The translations under genes were made by a program, and so were the position numbers. Shown here one piece after another: positions 8,767 through 17,479 of a stretch of DNA of 64,000 nucleotides; the stretch's first letter is position 1; every line of letters begins with the position of its first letter. The stretch is from Paenibacillus jilunlii (GTDB taxonomy: Bacteria > Bacillota > Bacilli > Paenibacillales > Paenibacillaceae), in NCBI RefSeq assembly GCF_900102965.1, contig NZ_FNGM01000016.1, positions 1 through 64,000 of the forward strand, in the 5' to 3' direction. The notes below the pieces were generated by a model, which saw nothing but the letters and a program-made list of their open reading frames with translations, was not told the origin of the DNA and made no database searches.

Positions 8767-8785
8767 TGCTGCGCTTACAATCTGA

Positions 8786-8807
8786 ATCTTTAGATGATCT
8801 TAATACC
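8786..8807 (+). promoter_or_regulatory. Candidate KdpE operator before the kdp transport operon
   Basis: ATCTTTAGATG (8786) and ATCTTAATACC (8797) repeat with an 11-bp period and match the pair at 5194-5214. They lie about 105 bp before the first gene of the operon. I found no clear sigma-A promoter here, which is common at strongly activator-dependent promoters, and no recognisable c-di-AMP (ydaO) riboswitch between 8770 and 8910. Confidence 0.55.
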
Positions 8808-8910
8808 TCCAAGAAAACCCTAACCCTAAACTTATGGCGGAAATGTTACTCTGAATCTCGGAAGCTAAAGCAAAAGTCGGACCGGCTGATCAGGAAAGAG
8901 GTGGTGGGGG

Positions 8911-9249
8911 ATGGAAGGATTGTTAAGAAACACGGGGCTGATCTCAATTCTGCTGGTAGTGCTGTATTCGATAAAAAAAATATACGATGTTGCCGACATG
9001 CGGAAGGCGGGAATGCAAGGCTGCTATGAAAATAAAGACATTTATAAAGCGGCCCTAAAGTTCGCCCAGGGAGCGCCCGAGGCCGAGATTAGAGAAATCC
9101 TGTCTAGCAGCTATGAGCTGGACGACAGGCAAGTCGGGCAGACGATGCAACTGGCGCTGGCCTCCAGGCAGGATGGGGATGGAGGTTATGCGGCTTTCCT
9201 CAAGGCTGTGAACCAGGTGCTGGGCGAAGACAGATACTACGTTAAATAG
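8911..9249 (+). CDS. Small membrane-anchored protein, first gene of the kdp operon
   Basis: The 112-residue product is not recognised. Residues 5-22 (LRNTGLISILLVVLYSI) form one membrane helix, and the rest is soluble and mostly helical, with two halves (EIREILSSSYELDD, GGYAAFLKAVNQVLGED) that look like helical hairpins. GAAAGAGGTGGTGGGGG precedes the ATG. It lies 16 bp before another tiny membrane protein and then kdpF, so it is very likely cotranscribed with the transporter. A role as an accessory or regulatory subunit of KdpFABC is a guess from position. Confidence 0.75.
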   Translation: MEGLLRNTGLISILLVVLYSIKKIYDVADMRKAGMQGCYENKDIYKAALKFAQGAPEAEIREILSSSYELDDRQVGQTMQLALASRQDGDGGYAAFLKAVNQVLGEDRYYVK

Positions 9250-9265
9250 AAGGAGGTCTATAAAC

Positions 9266-9373
9266 ATGCTTGATATTTATATGATTGCCGCACTAATCAT
9301 TCTCACCCTGCTCATGGTCGGGCTGGGGCAATGGGCTTCCAGAACCATCGATAAAGGGAGTGACCAAGGATGA
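9266..9373 (+). CDS. 35-residue single-span membrane peptide before kdpF
   Basis: This short frame has a perfect AGGAGGT site 8 bases before ATG. The product has one membrane helix (IYMIAALIILTLLMVGLGQW) and a charged tail (RTIDKGSDQG). Its stop overlaps the start of kdpF in ATGATG/TGA fashion. I recall an extra small gene called kdpZ before kdpF in Alicyclobacillus, and this may be its counterpart; I cannot confirm homology. Confidence 0.75.
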   Translation: MLDIYMIAALIILTLLMVGLGQWASRTIDKGSDQG

Positions 9374-9450
9374 TGTGGGTATTGGGAATAATCGTAGCAG
9401 CTCTCTTTGTGTACTTAACTTACGCGTTGATTAATCCGGAAAAATTCTAG
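9370..9450 (+). CDS. kdpF: KdpF, small subunit of the potassium ATPase
   Basis: The product is 26 residues: one membrane helix (MMWVLGIIVAALFVYLTYAL) ending in INPEKF, the KdpF signature (NPE near the C terminus). KdpF stabilises the KdpABC complex. The start may be 9370 or the next ATG at 9373; the first overlaps the preceding stop by 4 bp. kdpA follows 23 bp later. Confidence 0.92.
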   Translation: MMWVLGIIVAALFVYLTYALINPEKF

Positions 9451-9473
9451 TAACGATTTCAGGAGGGATTTAA

Positions 9474-11150
9474 GTGACCATGATTTCTTATATCGCAATT
9501 GCTATAACCTTATTGCTCTCCTTGCTGCTTGCCCGTCCTGCGGGACTGTACATGGCTCAAGTCTTCAATTATGAGAGAACAGGGCTAGACCGCTGGTTCG
9601 GCTGGCTGGAGAAGCCGGTCTATGCGATTGGCGGCATACGGAAAGAGAATTATAGCTGGAAGCAATATGCTCTGGCTGCGGTCCTCAGCAATGCAGTAAT
9701 GATGCTGCTGGTCTATCTGATTTTCAGATTTCAGGGAGTGCTGCCGCTAAATCCAAGCGGGATCGCTTCGATGGAGCCAACACTCGCTTTTAATACGGTA
9801 ATCAGCTTTATGGCGAATACGAATCTTCAGCATTACAGCGGCGAAAGCGGACTATCCTATCTGTCGCAAATGCTGGCTATCGTATTTATGATGTTTACCT
9901 CCCCCGCTACCGGGCTTGCTGTGGGAATCGCCATTATCCGTGGGTTGACCGGGAAGCCGCTGGGGAACTTCTTCGTGGATATGGTCCGGGCGATCACCCG
10001 GATTCTGCTGCCGATCTGCTTTGTCCTGGCGCTTGTTTTTGTGGCTCTCGGTGTGCCGCAGACGCTGGAGCCTACTGCTCTGGGCCATACGCTGGAAGGG
10101 ATGACACAAGAGATCGCGCGCGGTCCTGTAGCCTCTTTCCTGTCCATTAAGGAGCTTGGCAACAACGGCGGCGGATTCTTTGGTGTCAATTCTGCCCATC
10201 CTTTTGAAAATCCGGATGCAATCAGCAACCTGCTGCAAATTCTGCTCATGCTGCTGCTAGGTACGGGGCTTCCTTTTACCTACGGGAAAATGGTCGGCAA
10301 TAAAAAACAGGGACGGGTGCTGTTCGTATCGATGGCCATGATGTTCATAGTCTTCCTGGGGATTTCACTGGCCAGTGAAAATGCCGGAAACCCGGCCGTT
10401 AACGCTCTGGGTATTCAGCATCAGCAAGGCTCCATGGAAGGGAAGGAGGTCAGGTTCGGCGTTGCCCAGTCTGCCCTGTACTCGGTCGTTACGACAGCAT
10501 CAGAGACAGGAGCAGTCAATACGATGCATGATACGCTAACGCCTATAGGCGGATTGATTACGATCGGCAATATGATGCTGAATACAGTATTTGGCGGTGT
10601 CGGAGTGGGATTTGTCAATGTGCTAATGTATACGATGATTGCCGTGTTTCTATCGGGTCTGATGGTGGGGCGAACACCGGAGTTTCTTGGTAAAAAAATA
10701 GAAGGCAAGGAAATGAAGCTGATTGCAGTCACGCTGATTATCAATCCGATACTTATTCTGCTGCCCACGGCCCTGGCGCTGCTCACCCAGTCCGATACCC
10801 TTTCGAATCCCGGTTTTCACGGGCTGACACAGGCGCTCTATGAATTCACTTCCGCTGCTGCCAATAATGGCTCCGGCTTTGAAGGGCTTGGGGATGCAAC
10901 GCCGTTCTGGAATATCTCCACCGGAATTGTGATGTTCCTTGGCCGGTATTTCTCCATCATTGCAATGCTGGCTGTAGCAGGTTCACTGGCAGCCAAGAAA
11001 ACTGTACCTGAAACCTCAGGGACATTCCGTACGGACAAGGCACTGTTTGGTACTGTTTTTCTGGGTACGGTACTGATTGTCGGGGCATTAACATTCTTTC
11101 CGGCGCTTGCACTGGGACCGATTGCTGAATTCTTGACGCTGAAACCTTAG
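9474..11150 (+). CDS. kdpA: KdpA, potassium-binding channel-like subunit
   Basis: The 558-residue membrane protein has about ten helices and the four pore-loop regions of the family, including NTNLQHYSGESGLSY and NNGGGFFGVNSAHPFENP, which carries the selectivity-filter glycines. It binds potassium and feeds it to KdpB. I take GTG 9474, six bases after AGGAGGG; an ATG two codons on is too far from that site. kdpB starts 23 bp after the stop. Confidence 0.97.
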   Translation: MTMISYIAIAITLLLSLLLARPAGLYMAQVFNYERTGLDRWFGWLEKPVYAIGGIRKENYSWKQYALAAVLSNAVMMLLVYLIFRFQGVLPLNPSGIASMEPTLAFNTVISFMANTNLQHYSGESGLSYLSQMLAIVFMMFTSPATGLAVGIAIIRGLTGKPLGNFFVDMVRAITRILLPICFVLALVFVALGVPQTLEPTALGHTLEGMTQEIARGPVASFLSIKELGNNGGGFFGVNSAHPFENPDAISNLLQILLMLLLGTGLPFTYGKMVGNKKQGRVLFVSMAMMFIVFLGISLASENAGNPAVNALGIQHQQGSMEGKEVRFGVAQSALYSVVTTASETGAVNTMHDTLTPIGGLITIGNMMLNTVFGGVGVGFVNVLMYTMIAVFLSGLMVGRTPEFLGKKIEGKEMKLIAVTLIINPILILLPTALALLTQSDTLSNPGFHGLTQALYEFTSAAANNGSGFEGLGDATPFWNISTGIVMFLGRYFSIIAMLAVAGSLAAKKTVPETSGTFRTDKALFGTVFLGTVLIVGALTFFPALALGPIAEFLTLKP

Positions 11151-11173
11151 AGGCTATGGATGGAGGAAGAAAA

Positions 11174-13201
11174 ATGAGTACAAAGAAAAGTGCAATCAAT
11201 AAAGATATCGTCATGCAGGCTGCCAAGCAGGCGTTTATTAAGCTGGACCCGCGCATTATGCTGCGCAATCCGATCATGTTTGTGGTGGAGATCGGCTTCA
11301 TCATTACCTTATTTCTAGTATTTGTGCCTAGTGCATTTGGCGGGGATGTATCCACGGGCTTTAATCTTGCGGTAGCGTTCATCTTGCTGTTCACAGTACT
11401 CTTTGCCAACTTTGCGGAAGCACTGGCGGAAGGCCGGGGCAAGGCGCAGGCGGATTCGCTTAAAAAATCCAAAAAAGAAATCACTGCCAACAAGGTGAGC
11501 GGGAGCTCGGTCAAGCAAGTGCCTTCCACGGAACTGCGTAAAGGCGATGTGGTTATTGTGGCCCAGGGAGAAATGATTCCGGGTGACGGGGAAGTCATTG
11601 AGGGCCTGGCCTCGGTCGATGAATCAGCGATTACGGGCGAATCTGCTCCAGTGATCAAAGAGGCTGGCGGTGACTTCAGTTCTGTAACCGGAGGAACCAA
11701 GGTCATCAGCGACCGGATTAAGGTCCGTATTACCAGTGATCCCGGAGAGTCTTTTCTGGACCGGATGATTTCTCTGGTGGAAGGGGCCAAACGTCAGAAA
11801 ACGCCAAACGAGATTGCTCTTAATACCGTGCTGGTCAGCCTGACGATTATCTTCCTGATTGTAGTCATTACGCTGCCATTCTTTGCCGATTATCTGGATA
11901 TCCGCCTGGAGGTTCCGGTGCTGATTGCCCTGCTGGTCTGTCTGATTCCCACTACCATTGGAGGGCTGCTGTCGGCTATCGGTATTGCGGGAATGGACCG
12001 GGTCACTCAGTTCAACGTGTTGGCCATGTCTGGTAAAGCGGTGGAAGCATCCGGGGATATCAACACGATCATTCTCGATAAAACAGGAACCATCACTTAC
12101 GGGAACCGCATGGCCAGTGAATTTATCCCGGTAGGCAAGCACTCCCGGCAGGATGTGGCGGCTTGGGCAGCCTTAAGTTCGGTCCGCGATGAGACGCCTG
12201 AGGGGCGGTCTGTGCTGGAGCTGCTGAAGAATCAGAATCTGTCCTTTCAGGAGTCCATTGCAGAAGGTGCGGAATTTGTAGAGTTCAAGGCTGAGACCCG
12301 CATGAGCGGCATTGACCTGCCGGATGGACGCCATATCCGCAAGGGGGCGGTAGATGCGGTAAAACAATGGGTCGCCGGGCAGGGCGGGATGATCCCGGAT
12401 GATTTGCAGGCAAACAGCAACGCTATTGCGTCAGCGGGGGGAACACCGCTTGCCGTAGCGGTCGATCAGACGATATACGGCCTCATTTACCTGAAGGATA
12501 CTGTAAAGCCAGGGATGCGGGAACGGTTCGAGCAGATGCGGAAGATGGGAATCAAGACAATTATGTGTACGGGGGACAATCCGCTGACAGCTGCGACGAT
12601 AGCCGCTGAGGCTGGAGTGGATGATTTCATTGCCGAAAGCAAACCGGAAGATAAAATTGCCGTTATCCGCCGCGAACAAGCGGAAGGCAAGCTGGTAGCC
12701 ATGACCGGCGACGGTACCAATGATGCCCCTGCCTTGGCCCAGGCCGATGTGGGAATTGCCATGAACAGCGGAACGGTTGCTGCCAAAGAGGCCGCCAACA
12801 TGGTGGACCTTGACTCCGATCCTTCCAAAATTATTGAAGTGGTCTCTATCGGCAAGCAGCTGCTGATGACCCGCGGAGCATTAACTACATTCAGTATTGC
12901 GAATGATATCGCCAAATATTTTGCGATTATCCCTGCGATGTTCATGGTGGCAATTCCTGAAATGGAAGTCTTGAATGTGATGAGACTGCATTCCCCTCTG
13001 TCAGCCATCCTTTCGGCCTTGATCTTTAACGCAGTGATTATTCCGCTGCTGATTCCGCTGGCGATGAGAGGGGTGGCTTATAAGCCGATGAGCTCGTCAC
13101 AGCTTCTAAGCCGCAACCTGATCATTTATGGCTTAGGCGGTGTGATTGTCCCGTTTGCCGGCATTAAGCTGATAGACTTGGTTGTCCAATTCTGGGTATA
13201 G
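11174..13201 (+). CDS. kdpB: KdpB, catalytic P-type ATPase subunit
   Basis: The 675-residue protein has the P-type hallmarks: TGES in the actuator domain, DKTGT with the phosphorylated Asp302, CTGDNPLTA, and MTGDGTNDAPAL in the hinge. IPTTIGGLL marks the membrane part of Kdp-type ATPases. ATG 11174 follows GGAGGAAGAAAA; an ATG six codons upstream lies ahead of that site. It powers potassium uptake by KdpA. Confidence 0.97.
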   Translation: MSTKKSAINKDIVMQAAKQAFIKLDPRIMLRNPIMFVVEIGFIITLFLVFVPSAFGGDVSTGFNLAVAFILLFTVLFANFAEALAEGRGKAQADSLKKSKKEITANKVSGSSVKQVPSTELRKGDVVIVAQGEMIPGDGEVIEGLASVDESAITGESAPVIKEAGGDFSSVTGGTKVISDRIKVRITSDPGESFLDRMISLVEGAKRQKTPNEIALNTVLVSLTIIFLIVVITLPFFADYLDIRLEVPVLIALLVCLIPTTIGGLLSAIGIAGMDRVTQFNVLAMSGKAVEASGDINTIILDKTGTITYGNRMASEFIPVGKHSRQDVAAWAALSSVRDETPEGRSVLELLKNQNLSFQESIAEGAEFVEFKAETRMSGIDLPDGRHIRKGAVDAVKQWVAGQGGMIPDDLQANSNAIASAGGTPLAVAVDQTIYGLIYLKDTVKPGMRERFEQMRKMGIKTIMCTGDNPLTAATIAAEAGVDDFIAESKPEDKIAVIRREQAEGKLVAMTGDGTNDAPALAQADVGIAMNSGTVAAKEAANMVDLDSDPSKIIEVVSIGKQLLMTRGALTTFSIANDIAKYFAIIPAMFMVAIPEMEVLNVMRLHSPLSAILSALIFNAVIIPLLIPLAMRGVAYKPMSSSQLLSRNLIIYGLGGVIVPFAGIKLIDLVVQFWV

Positions 13202-13217
13202 AGAGGATGAATGCGGT

Positions 13218-13790
13218 ATGAAGACTATCGCTGTTTCAATAAGAACAACTGTCGCACTCATGATTATCGTTCTGGCGTATCAGCTGGTTGTGACGGGAAT
13301 CGCTCAGGCAGTCATGCCGGATAAGGCGGATGGAAGCTTGATCTATAATGATAAACATGAAATCATTGGCTCCAAATGGATTGGACAGAATTTCACGTCC
13401 CCGGGTTACTTCCATGGCCGGATCTCCAGTATTGAATATAACGCGGTTTCCTCAGGTACGCCGAACTATGCGCCGTCCAACCCGGATATGCTTGAACGCA
13501 CGAAGGCGTCAGTAGAGGCTTGGAAGTCGGAGAACCCCGGGATTCCCGTGTCTGAATTGCCCGTGGATCTGATCACCAATTCCGGCTCCGGATTAGATCC
13601 GCACATCAGTGTGGAGGCGGCGCAGGTTCAAATCCCGCGCATCAGCAAAAGCACCGGCATACCGGAAGAACAATTGAAGGAATTGGTAGCAAAGCATACC
13701 CAAGACAGAGAACTTGGAGTCCTGGGAGAGCGGGTTGTCAATGTGCTTCTTCTCAATATCGATGTGCAGAAGACGGTGAACGGAAAATAA
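13218..13790 (+). CDS. kdpC: KdpC, potassium ATPase accessory subunit
   Basis: The 190-residue protein has one N-terminal membrane helix (about 8-29) and a periplasm-type outer domain with the KdpC motifs GSKWIGQNFT, YFHGRISS, SGTPNYAPSNP and SGSGLDPHIS. The start at 13218 is the MKTIAVS methionine; a frame reaching back into kdpB is rejected. It sits between kdpB and the duplicated sensor-module gene. Confidence 0.96.
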   Translation: MKTIAVSIRTTVALMIIVLAYQLVVTGIAQAVMPDKADGSLIYNDKHEIIGSKWIGQNFTSPGYFHGRISSIEYNAVSSGTPNYAPSNPDMLERTKASVEAWKSENPGIPVSELPVDLITNSGSGLDPHISVEAAQVQIPRISKSTGIPEEQLKELVAKHTQDRELGVLGERVVNVLLLNIDVQKTVNGK

Positions 13791-13805
13791 ATCGGAACGT
13801 GAGGA

Positions 13806-16172
13806 ATGGACAAGGTGGAAAACTTCAAGCGGAAAAGTCCGGAGGAAATCCTGTTATCCATCTCCAAGCTGCATCGTGGACGGTTAAAAATTTTTATTGG
13901 TGCAGTAAGCGGGTCGGGCAAAACCTATCATATGCTGCGGGAAGGGACGGCGCTTCAGCAGCAGGGAATCGATGTCGTCATCTGTGCGGTATCCACGCTC
14001 CAGCGCCCGGAAACGATTGAACAAATCGGGGAGCTGGAACGGATCCCGAGTATTCATTGGGTTCATGACGACACGGAAAAAAAGGATCTGAATATGGAGG
14101 CACTGATCCTGAGGAATCCGGAGGTGGTTCTGGTGGATGGTCTGGCGCACCGGAACCGTCCAGGTGCGGAGCATAAGACCAGACTGGAAGATATCCACTT
14201 CCTGCTCAGTCACGGAATCAGTGTAATGACTACGGTAAACGTATATGAGCTGGAAGGCGTAAGGGAACTGGCCCAGAAATACATGGGGATTGAGGTGGAG
14301 GAGACCGTCTCTGCGCATACACTGGAGCTTGCAGATGAAATCCGCCTGATTGATGTAACACCTGAAACGCTGCTCCAGCGTGTCTCGGAAGGGCATGTAC
14401 GCAACAGTAAAACCGCCGCCCTGTTTCAGCGGGGAACGCTTGGTGTGCTGCGCGAGCTGGCTCTGCGGCTGGTGGCGGAAGGGGTAAATGACTCGCTGGA
14501 GAAGCATCGTGAGCAAATGGGGATGCTCGGTCCGTCCGGCGCGGCGGAACGCATTCTGGTCTCCACCCAATATCACTGGAACGGTTCTATATATGTCCGG
14601 CGCGGCCAGCAGGTAGCGAAACGGCTGAATGGTGAACTCATGATCATTACCTTTACGAACCAAAAACGTCCGCTGACGAAAGAGCAGGCAGCTTTTAAGG
14701 AGTCGCTCCTAAAGCTTGTCCAGAAGGTCGGGGCGGAGTTCGAAGAACTGCCTTTCCATTCCCGGAGAAGACTGCCGGAGCGGCTGATCCAGTATGCGCT
14801 TGAACATAATGTTACCCGGATTATGCTGGGCCATTCCCGGCAGTCGAGGTGGCAGGAGTTCTGGCAAGGCTCTGTTGTCAATGATATTCTCCGGAAGTCC
14901 AGGAATATGGATATCTTCATGGTTGCGGACCGGGCGGAGCATCAAGGAGAGCGGATTTTGCCCGCAAAACTGGCCGTCCCCGCCGATAACCCGCTGTATC
15001 ACCGGTTAAGCTCACGCGAAGTGGACGAAAAAATCGGGCGGATCAGGAGGGGGCGGTTCAAGGTCTTTATTGGCGCGGCACCCGGAGTTGGCAAAACCTA
15101 TACCATGCTGCGGGAAGGCAATCATCTGCTCAAGAAGGGAGTAGATGTTGTAATCGGTCTTCTGGAAACCCATGGCCGCCAGGAAACGGGTCAGCAGGTC
15201 GCTGAACTGCCGCTTATCGAACGGGCAAAAATCAAATACTCAGAAACTGTACTGGAGGAAATGGATACCGGGGCCATCCTGAGGCGTAACCCTGAATTGG
15301 TGCTGGTGGATGAGCTGGCTCACACTAACGTTCCCGGCAGTAAGTATAAAAAACGCTATGAAGATGTAATGGAAATTCTGAACGCGGGCATTTCGGTCAT
15401 TTCAACGGTCAACGTGCAGCATCTGGAAAGCTTGAATGATGCGGTGGCCCAAATCACCGGGGTTCGTGTGAGGGAAACGGTTCCGGATTCCATTCTCCGC
15501 CTGGCGGACGAAGTGGAGCTTATCGATGTGGCACCACAGGCGCTGCAAGCCCGCATGAAGGAAGGGAAGATTTATGCCCGGGAAAAAATCGATCAGGCGC
15601 TGGACAACTTTTTTAAAATCGGGAACCTGATTGCCTTGAGAGAGCTGTCACTCCGGGAAATTGCCGATGATGTAGATGAACGGCTGGAGGCATGGGAACG
15701 TGTCAGCTCTCTGCGCGGACCCTGGAATAAGCAGGAGGTTATTTTTGTCTGTGTGAAGCTTAGTCACAGTGCCGGGAAACTAATCCGCAGGGGATTCAGG
15801 ACGGCTTTCCGGTTGAAGGCGGATTGGATTGTTGCCTATGTACATTCAGCGAAAGAACTGACTGAGGACGAGCAGAAAATGAAGGCAAGCATTGAAAACC
15901 TGACTCTTCGGCTGGGCGGAAAATTCGAAATGATCTCCTCGTCAGGGCCTTCATCGAGGCTTGCAGAGGTCATTCAGGCGAAAGCTGACGAACACCATGC
16001 CACCCAGCTTATTATCGGCCAATGTGACCGCCCGGCATGGAAACGGCTATGGGAAGGCACGATCATCAAAAAACTGCTGCGTACCGCAAGGCATATGGAC
16101 ATTCTGATTGTCGCCAACTACGATCCTCATATCAAGCGGGATATTCTTCCTGAGGCTGCTGCGCATGAATAA
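13806..16172 (+). CDS. Tandem KdpD-type sensor protein without kinase (KdpN-like)
   Basis: The 788-residue protein consists of two KdpD N-terminal modules, each with a USP-like domain, and nothing else: no membrane helices, no HisKA, no HATPase. Copy 1 (about 24-400) has Walker A GAVSGSGKT and VLVDGLAHRN, where the usual acidic residue after D is Gly. Copy 2 (about 415-785) has GAAPGVGKT, ETHGR and LVDELAHTN, all canonical. Short kinase-less KdpD homologues called KdpN are known next to kdpABC in some bacteria, but they have one module. The gene starts 15 bp after kdpC with GTGAGG ahead of ATG. It could bind ATP or c-di-AMP and set pump activity or KdpD signalling. Its end overlaps the convergent MFS gene by 41 bp. 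Confidence 0.9.
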   Translation: MDKVENFKRKSPEEILLSISKLHRGRLKIFIGAVSGSGKTYHMLREGTALQQQGIDVVICAVSTLQRPETIEQIGELERIPSIHWVHDDTEKKDLNMEALILRNPEVVLVDGLAHRNRPGAEHKTRLEDIHFLLSHGISVMTTVNVYELEGVRELAQKYMGIEVEETVSAHTLELADEIRLIDVTPETLLQRVSEGHVRNSKTAALFQRGTLGVLRELALRLVAEGVNDSLEKHREQMGMLGPSGAAERILVSTQYHWNGSIYVRRGQQVAKRLNGELMIITFTNQKRPLTKEQAAFKESLLKLVQKVGAEFEELPFHSRRRLPERLIQYALEHNVTRIMLGHSRQSRWQEFWQGSVVNDILRKSRNMDIFMVADRAEHQGERILPAKLAVPADNPLYHRLSSREVDEKIGRIRRGRFKVFIGAAPGVGKTYTMLREGNHLLKKGVDVVIGLLETHGRQETGQQVAELPLIERAKIKYSETVLEEMDTGAILRRNPELVLVDELAHTNVPGSKYKKRYEDVMEILNAGISVISTVNVQHLESLNDAVAQITGVRVRETVPDSILRLADEVELIDVAPQALQARMKEGKIYAREKIDQALDNFFKIGNLIALRELSLREIADDVDERLEAWERVSSLRGPWNKQEVIFVCVKLSHSAGKLIRRGFRTAFRLKADWIVAYVHSAKELTEDEQKMKASIENLTLRLGGKFEMISSSGPSSRLAEVIQAKADEHHATQLIIGQCDRPAWKRLWEGTIIKKLLRTARHMDILIVANYDPHIKRDILPEAAAHE

Positions 16173-17370
16173 TGCTGCCGTGCTTAGACTTGGCTATGCC
16201 AATCAGCCCTGCACCGGTGACCGTGATGGCACATAACAGGGCAAAGACGGGGAATCCGGCCTGTACTCCGAAATGGCCCAGCAGGCGGGTTCCTGCTAAT
16301 GGACCGGCGATGGTCCCCGCCTTGATCAATTCCGAGCAGCCGAAATATAAGCCTTTGACCTCTGCTGTGGCCAGCTCATCCACCAAGGCGTCGAAGCGTG
16401 CTCCGATCAGCAGCTCTCCCACGCTGAAGAGGACAATAAATGCAAGGAGCGGCAGCAAAGCAGGCGGCAAAATAAAAGGTAAAAAGCTTAGGCCGATCAG
16501 CAAATTGCTGACCAGAACTACGGTAAAGGGGTTCCATCTGGAGATCCAGCGCAGCAGCACAAATTGGGCAACGAGAATGATCAGGGCATTGGCGGATAGA
16601 AGGGTGGAGTACAGTTGAACACCATTCGTTAAAGAACCGGTGTTAGCCAGATACTGCGAGACGGTTGCATTCAGCTGTGAATAACCGAAGAAAGAGAAGC
16701 TCATGCCGGCCAGCAGCAGAAGGAAAACATGATCTTTGCAGATTACCGAGAAGGCTCGCTGGCGGCGGAGCGGTGCGGGCGGCGAAGCCGGAGCTCCGGC
16801 TGGCGTGTCCCGGAAGAAAAACCGGGTCGATACCCCATATAGAATGTACAGGATGCCTAGGATCACGTAGGGAAACAGCGTCAGTTTCATATTGAACAGC
16901 AAGCTTAGGAGGGGGCCGATAAAAGCTCCGAGATTAATCGCGGAATACCTCAGATTGAATACCAGCAGCCGGTTGTCTGGAGTGGTTTGGGCAGACAGCA
17001 CTTTTTTGCTGGCAGGCTCAAAGATGGAATAGCATAAACCGTTAAGGCCGCTAAGCAGAAGGAAATGCCAGAAGCTGCCGGCAAAATAAAACAGGATGAA
17101 GGCGGAACCCCAGACAAGCGGGATTCCGCCTATTATTTTTTTCAAGGAGAACTTATCAGCCAGCCTTCCGCCAAAACTGCCGAACAACACATTGATGAGC
17201 GGATTAATACTGAGAATGTAGCCGGTGTGGAGGAGCGAAATGTCCTTTTGAGTCGTCAGGAATATAGCTAGAAAAGGAGTGCTCATAAAGAGTGCCGTTC
17301 TGGTGAAAAGAGTTCCAATCAGGATATTCCATACTTTGCTGTTCAGTTTCCGGTTTGCCTCATTGTTCAT
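16132..17370 (-). CDS. MFS transporter (multidrug efflux-like)
   Basis: The 412-residue protein has the twelve hydrophobic helices and loops of the major facilitator superfamily, with GGRLADKFSLKKI between helices 2 and 3 as the A-like motif. It is likely a proton-driven exporter in the inner membrane; the substrate is unknown. The start is the MNNEANRK methionine, after AAGGACGG; the upstream extension has no site. It diverges from an Rgg-like regulator 109 bp away, which may control it. Its 3' end runs 41 bp into the convergent kdpN-like gene. Confidence 0.88.
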   Translation of the reverse strand: MNNEANRKLNSKVWNILIGTLFTRTALFMSTPFLAIFLTTQKDISLLHTGYILSINPLINVLFGSFGGRLADKFSLKKIIGGIPLVWGSAFILFYFAGSFWHFLLLSGLNGLCYSIFEPASKKVLSAQTTPDNRLLVFNLRYSAINLGAFIGPLLSLLFNMKLTLFPYVILGILYILYGVSTRFFFRDTPAGAPASPPAPLRRQRAFSVICKDHVFLLLLAGMSFSFFGYSQLNATVSQYLANTGSLTNGVQLYSTLLSANALIILVAQFVLLRWISRWNPFTVVLVSNLLIGLSFLPFILPPALLPLLAFIVLFSVGELLIGARFDALVDELATAEVKGLYFGCSELIKAGTIAGPLAGTRLLGHFGVQAGFPVFALLCAITVTGAGLIGIAKSKHGSIIHAQQPQEEYPA

Positions 17371-17479
17371 ACCCGTCCTTCTTTCTGCTATGTATTTTTC
17401 ATTGGCTCGAATGTAGCATACAATGAAAAATAGGCAGAGAATTTGTGCTGTATACTCACATTTGCGGGAGTGAAGTGAA

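Noticed and set aside
8770..8910. c-di-AMP (ydaO) riboswitch before the kdp operon
   Set aside because: I looked for its conserved core and did not find it; the 11-bp repeats explain control better.
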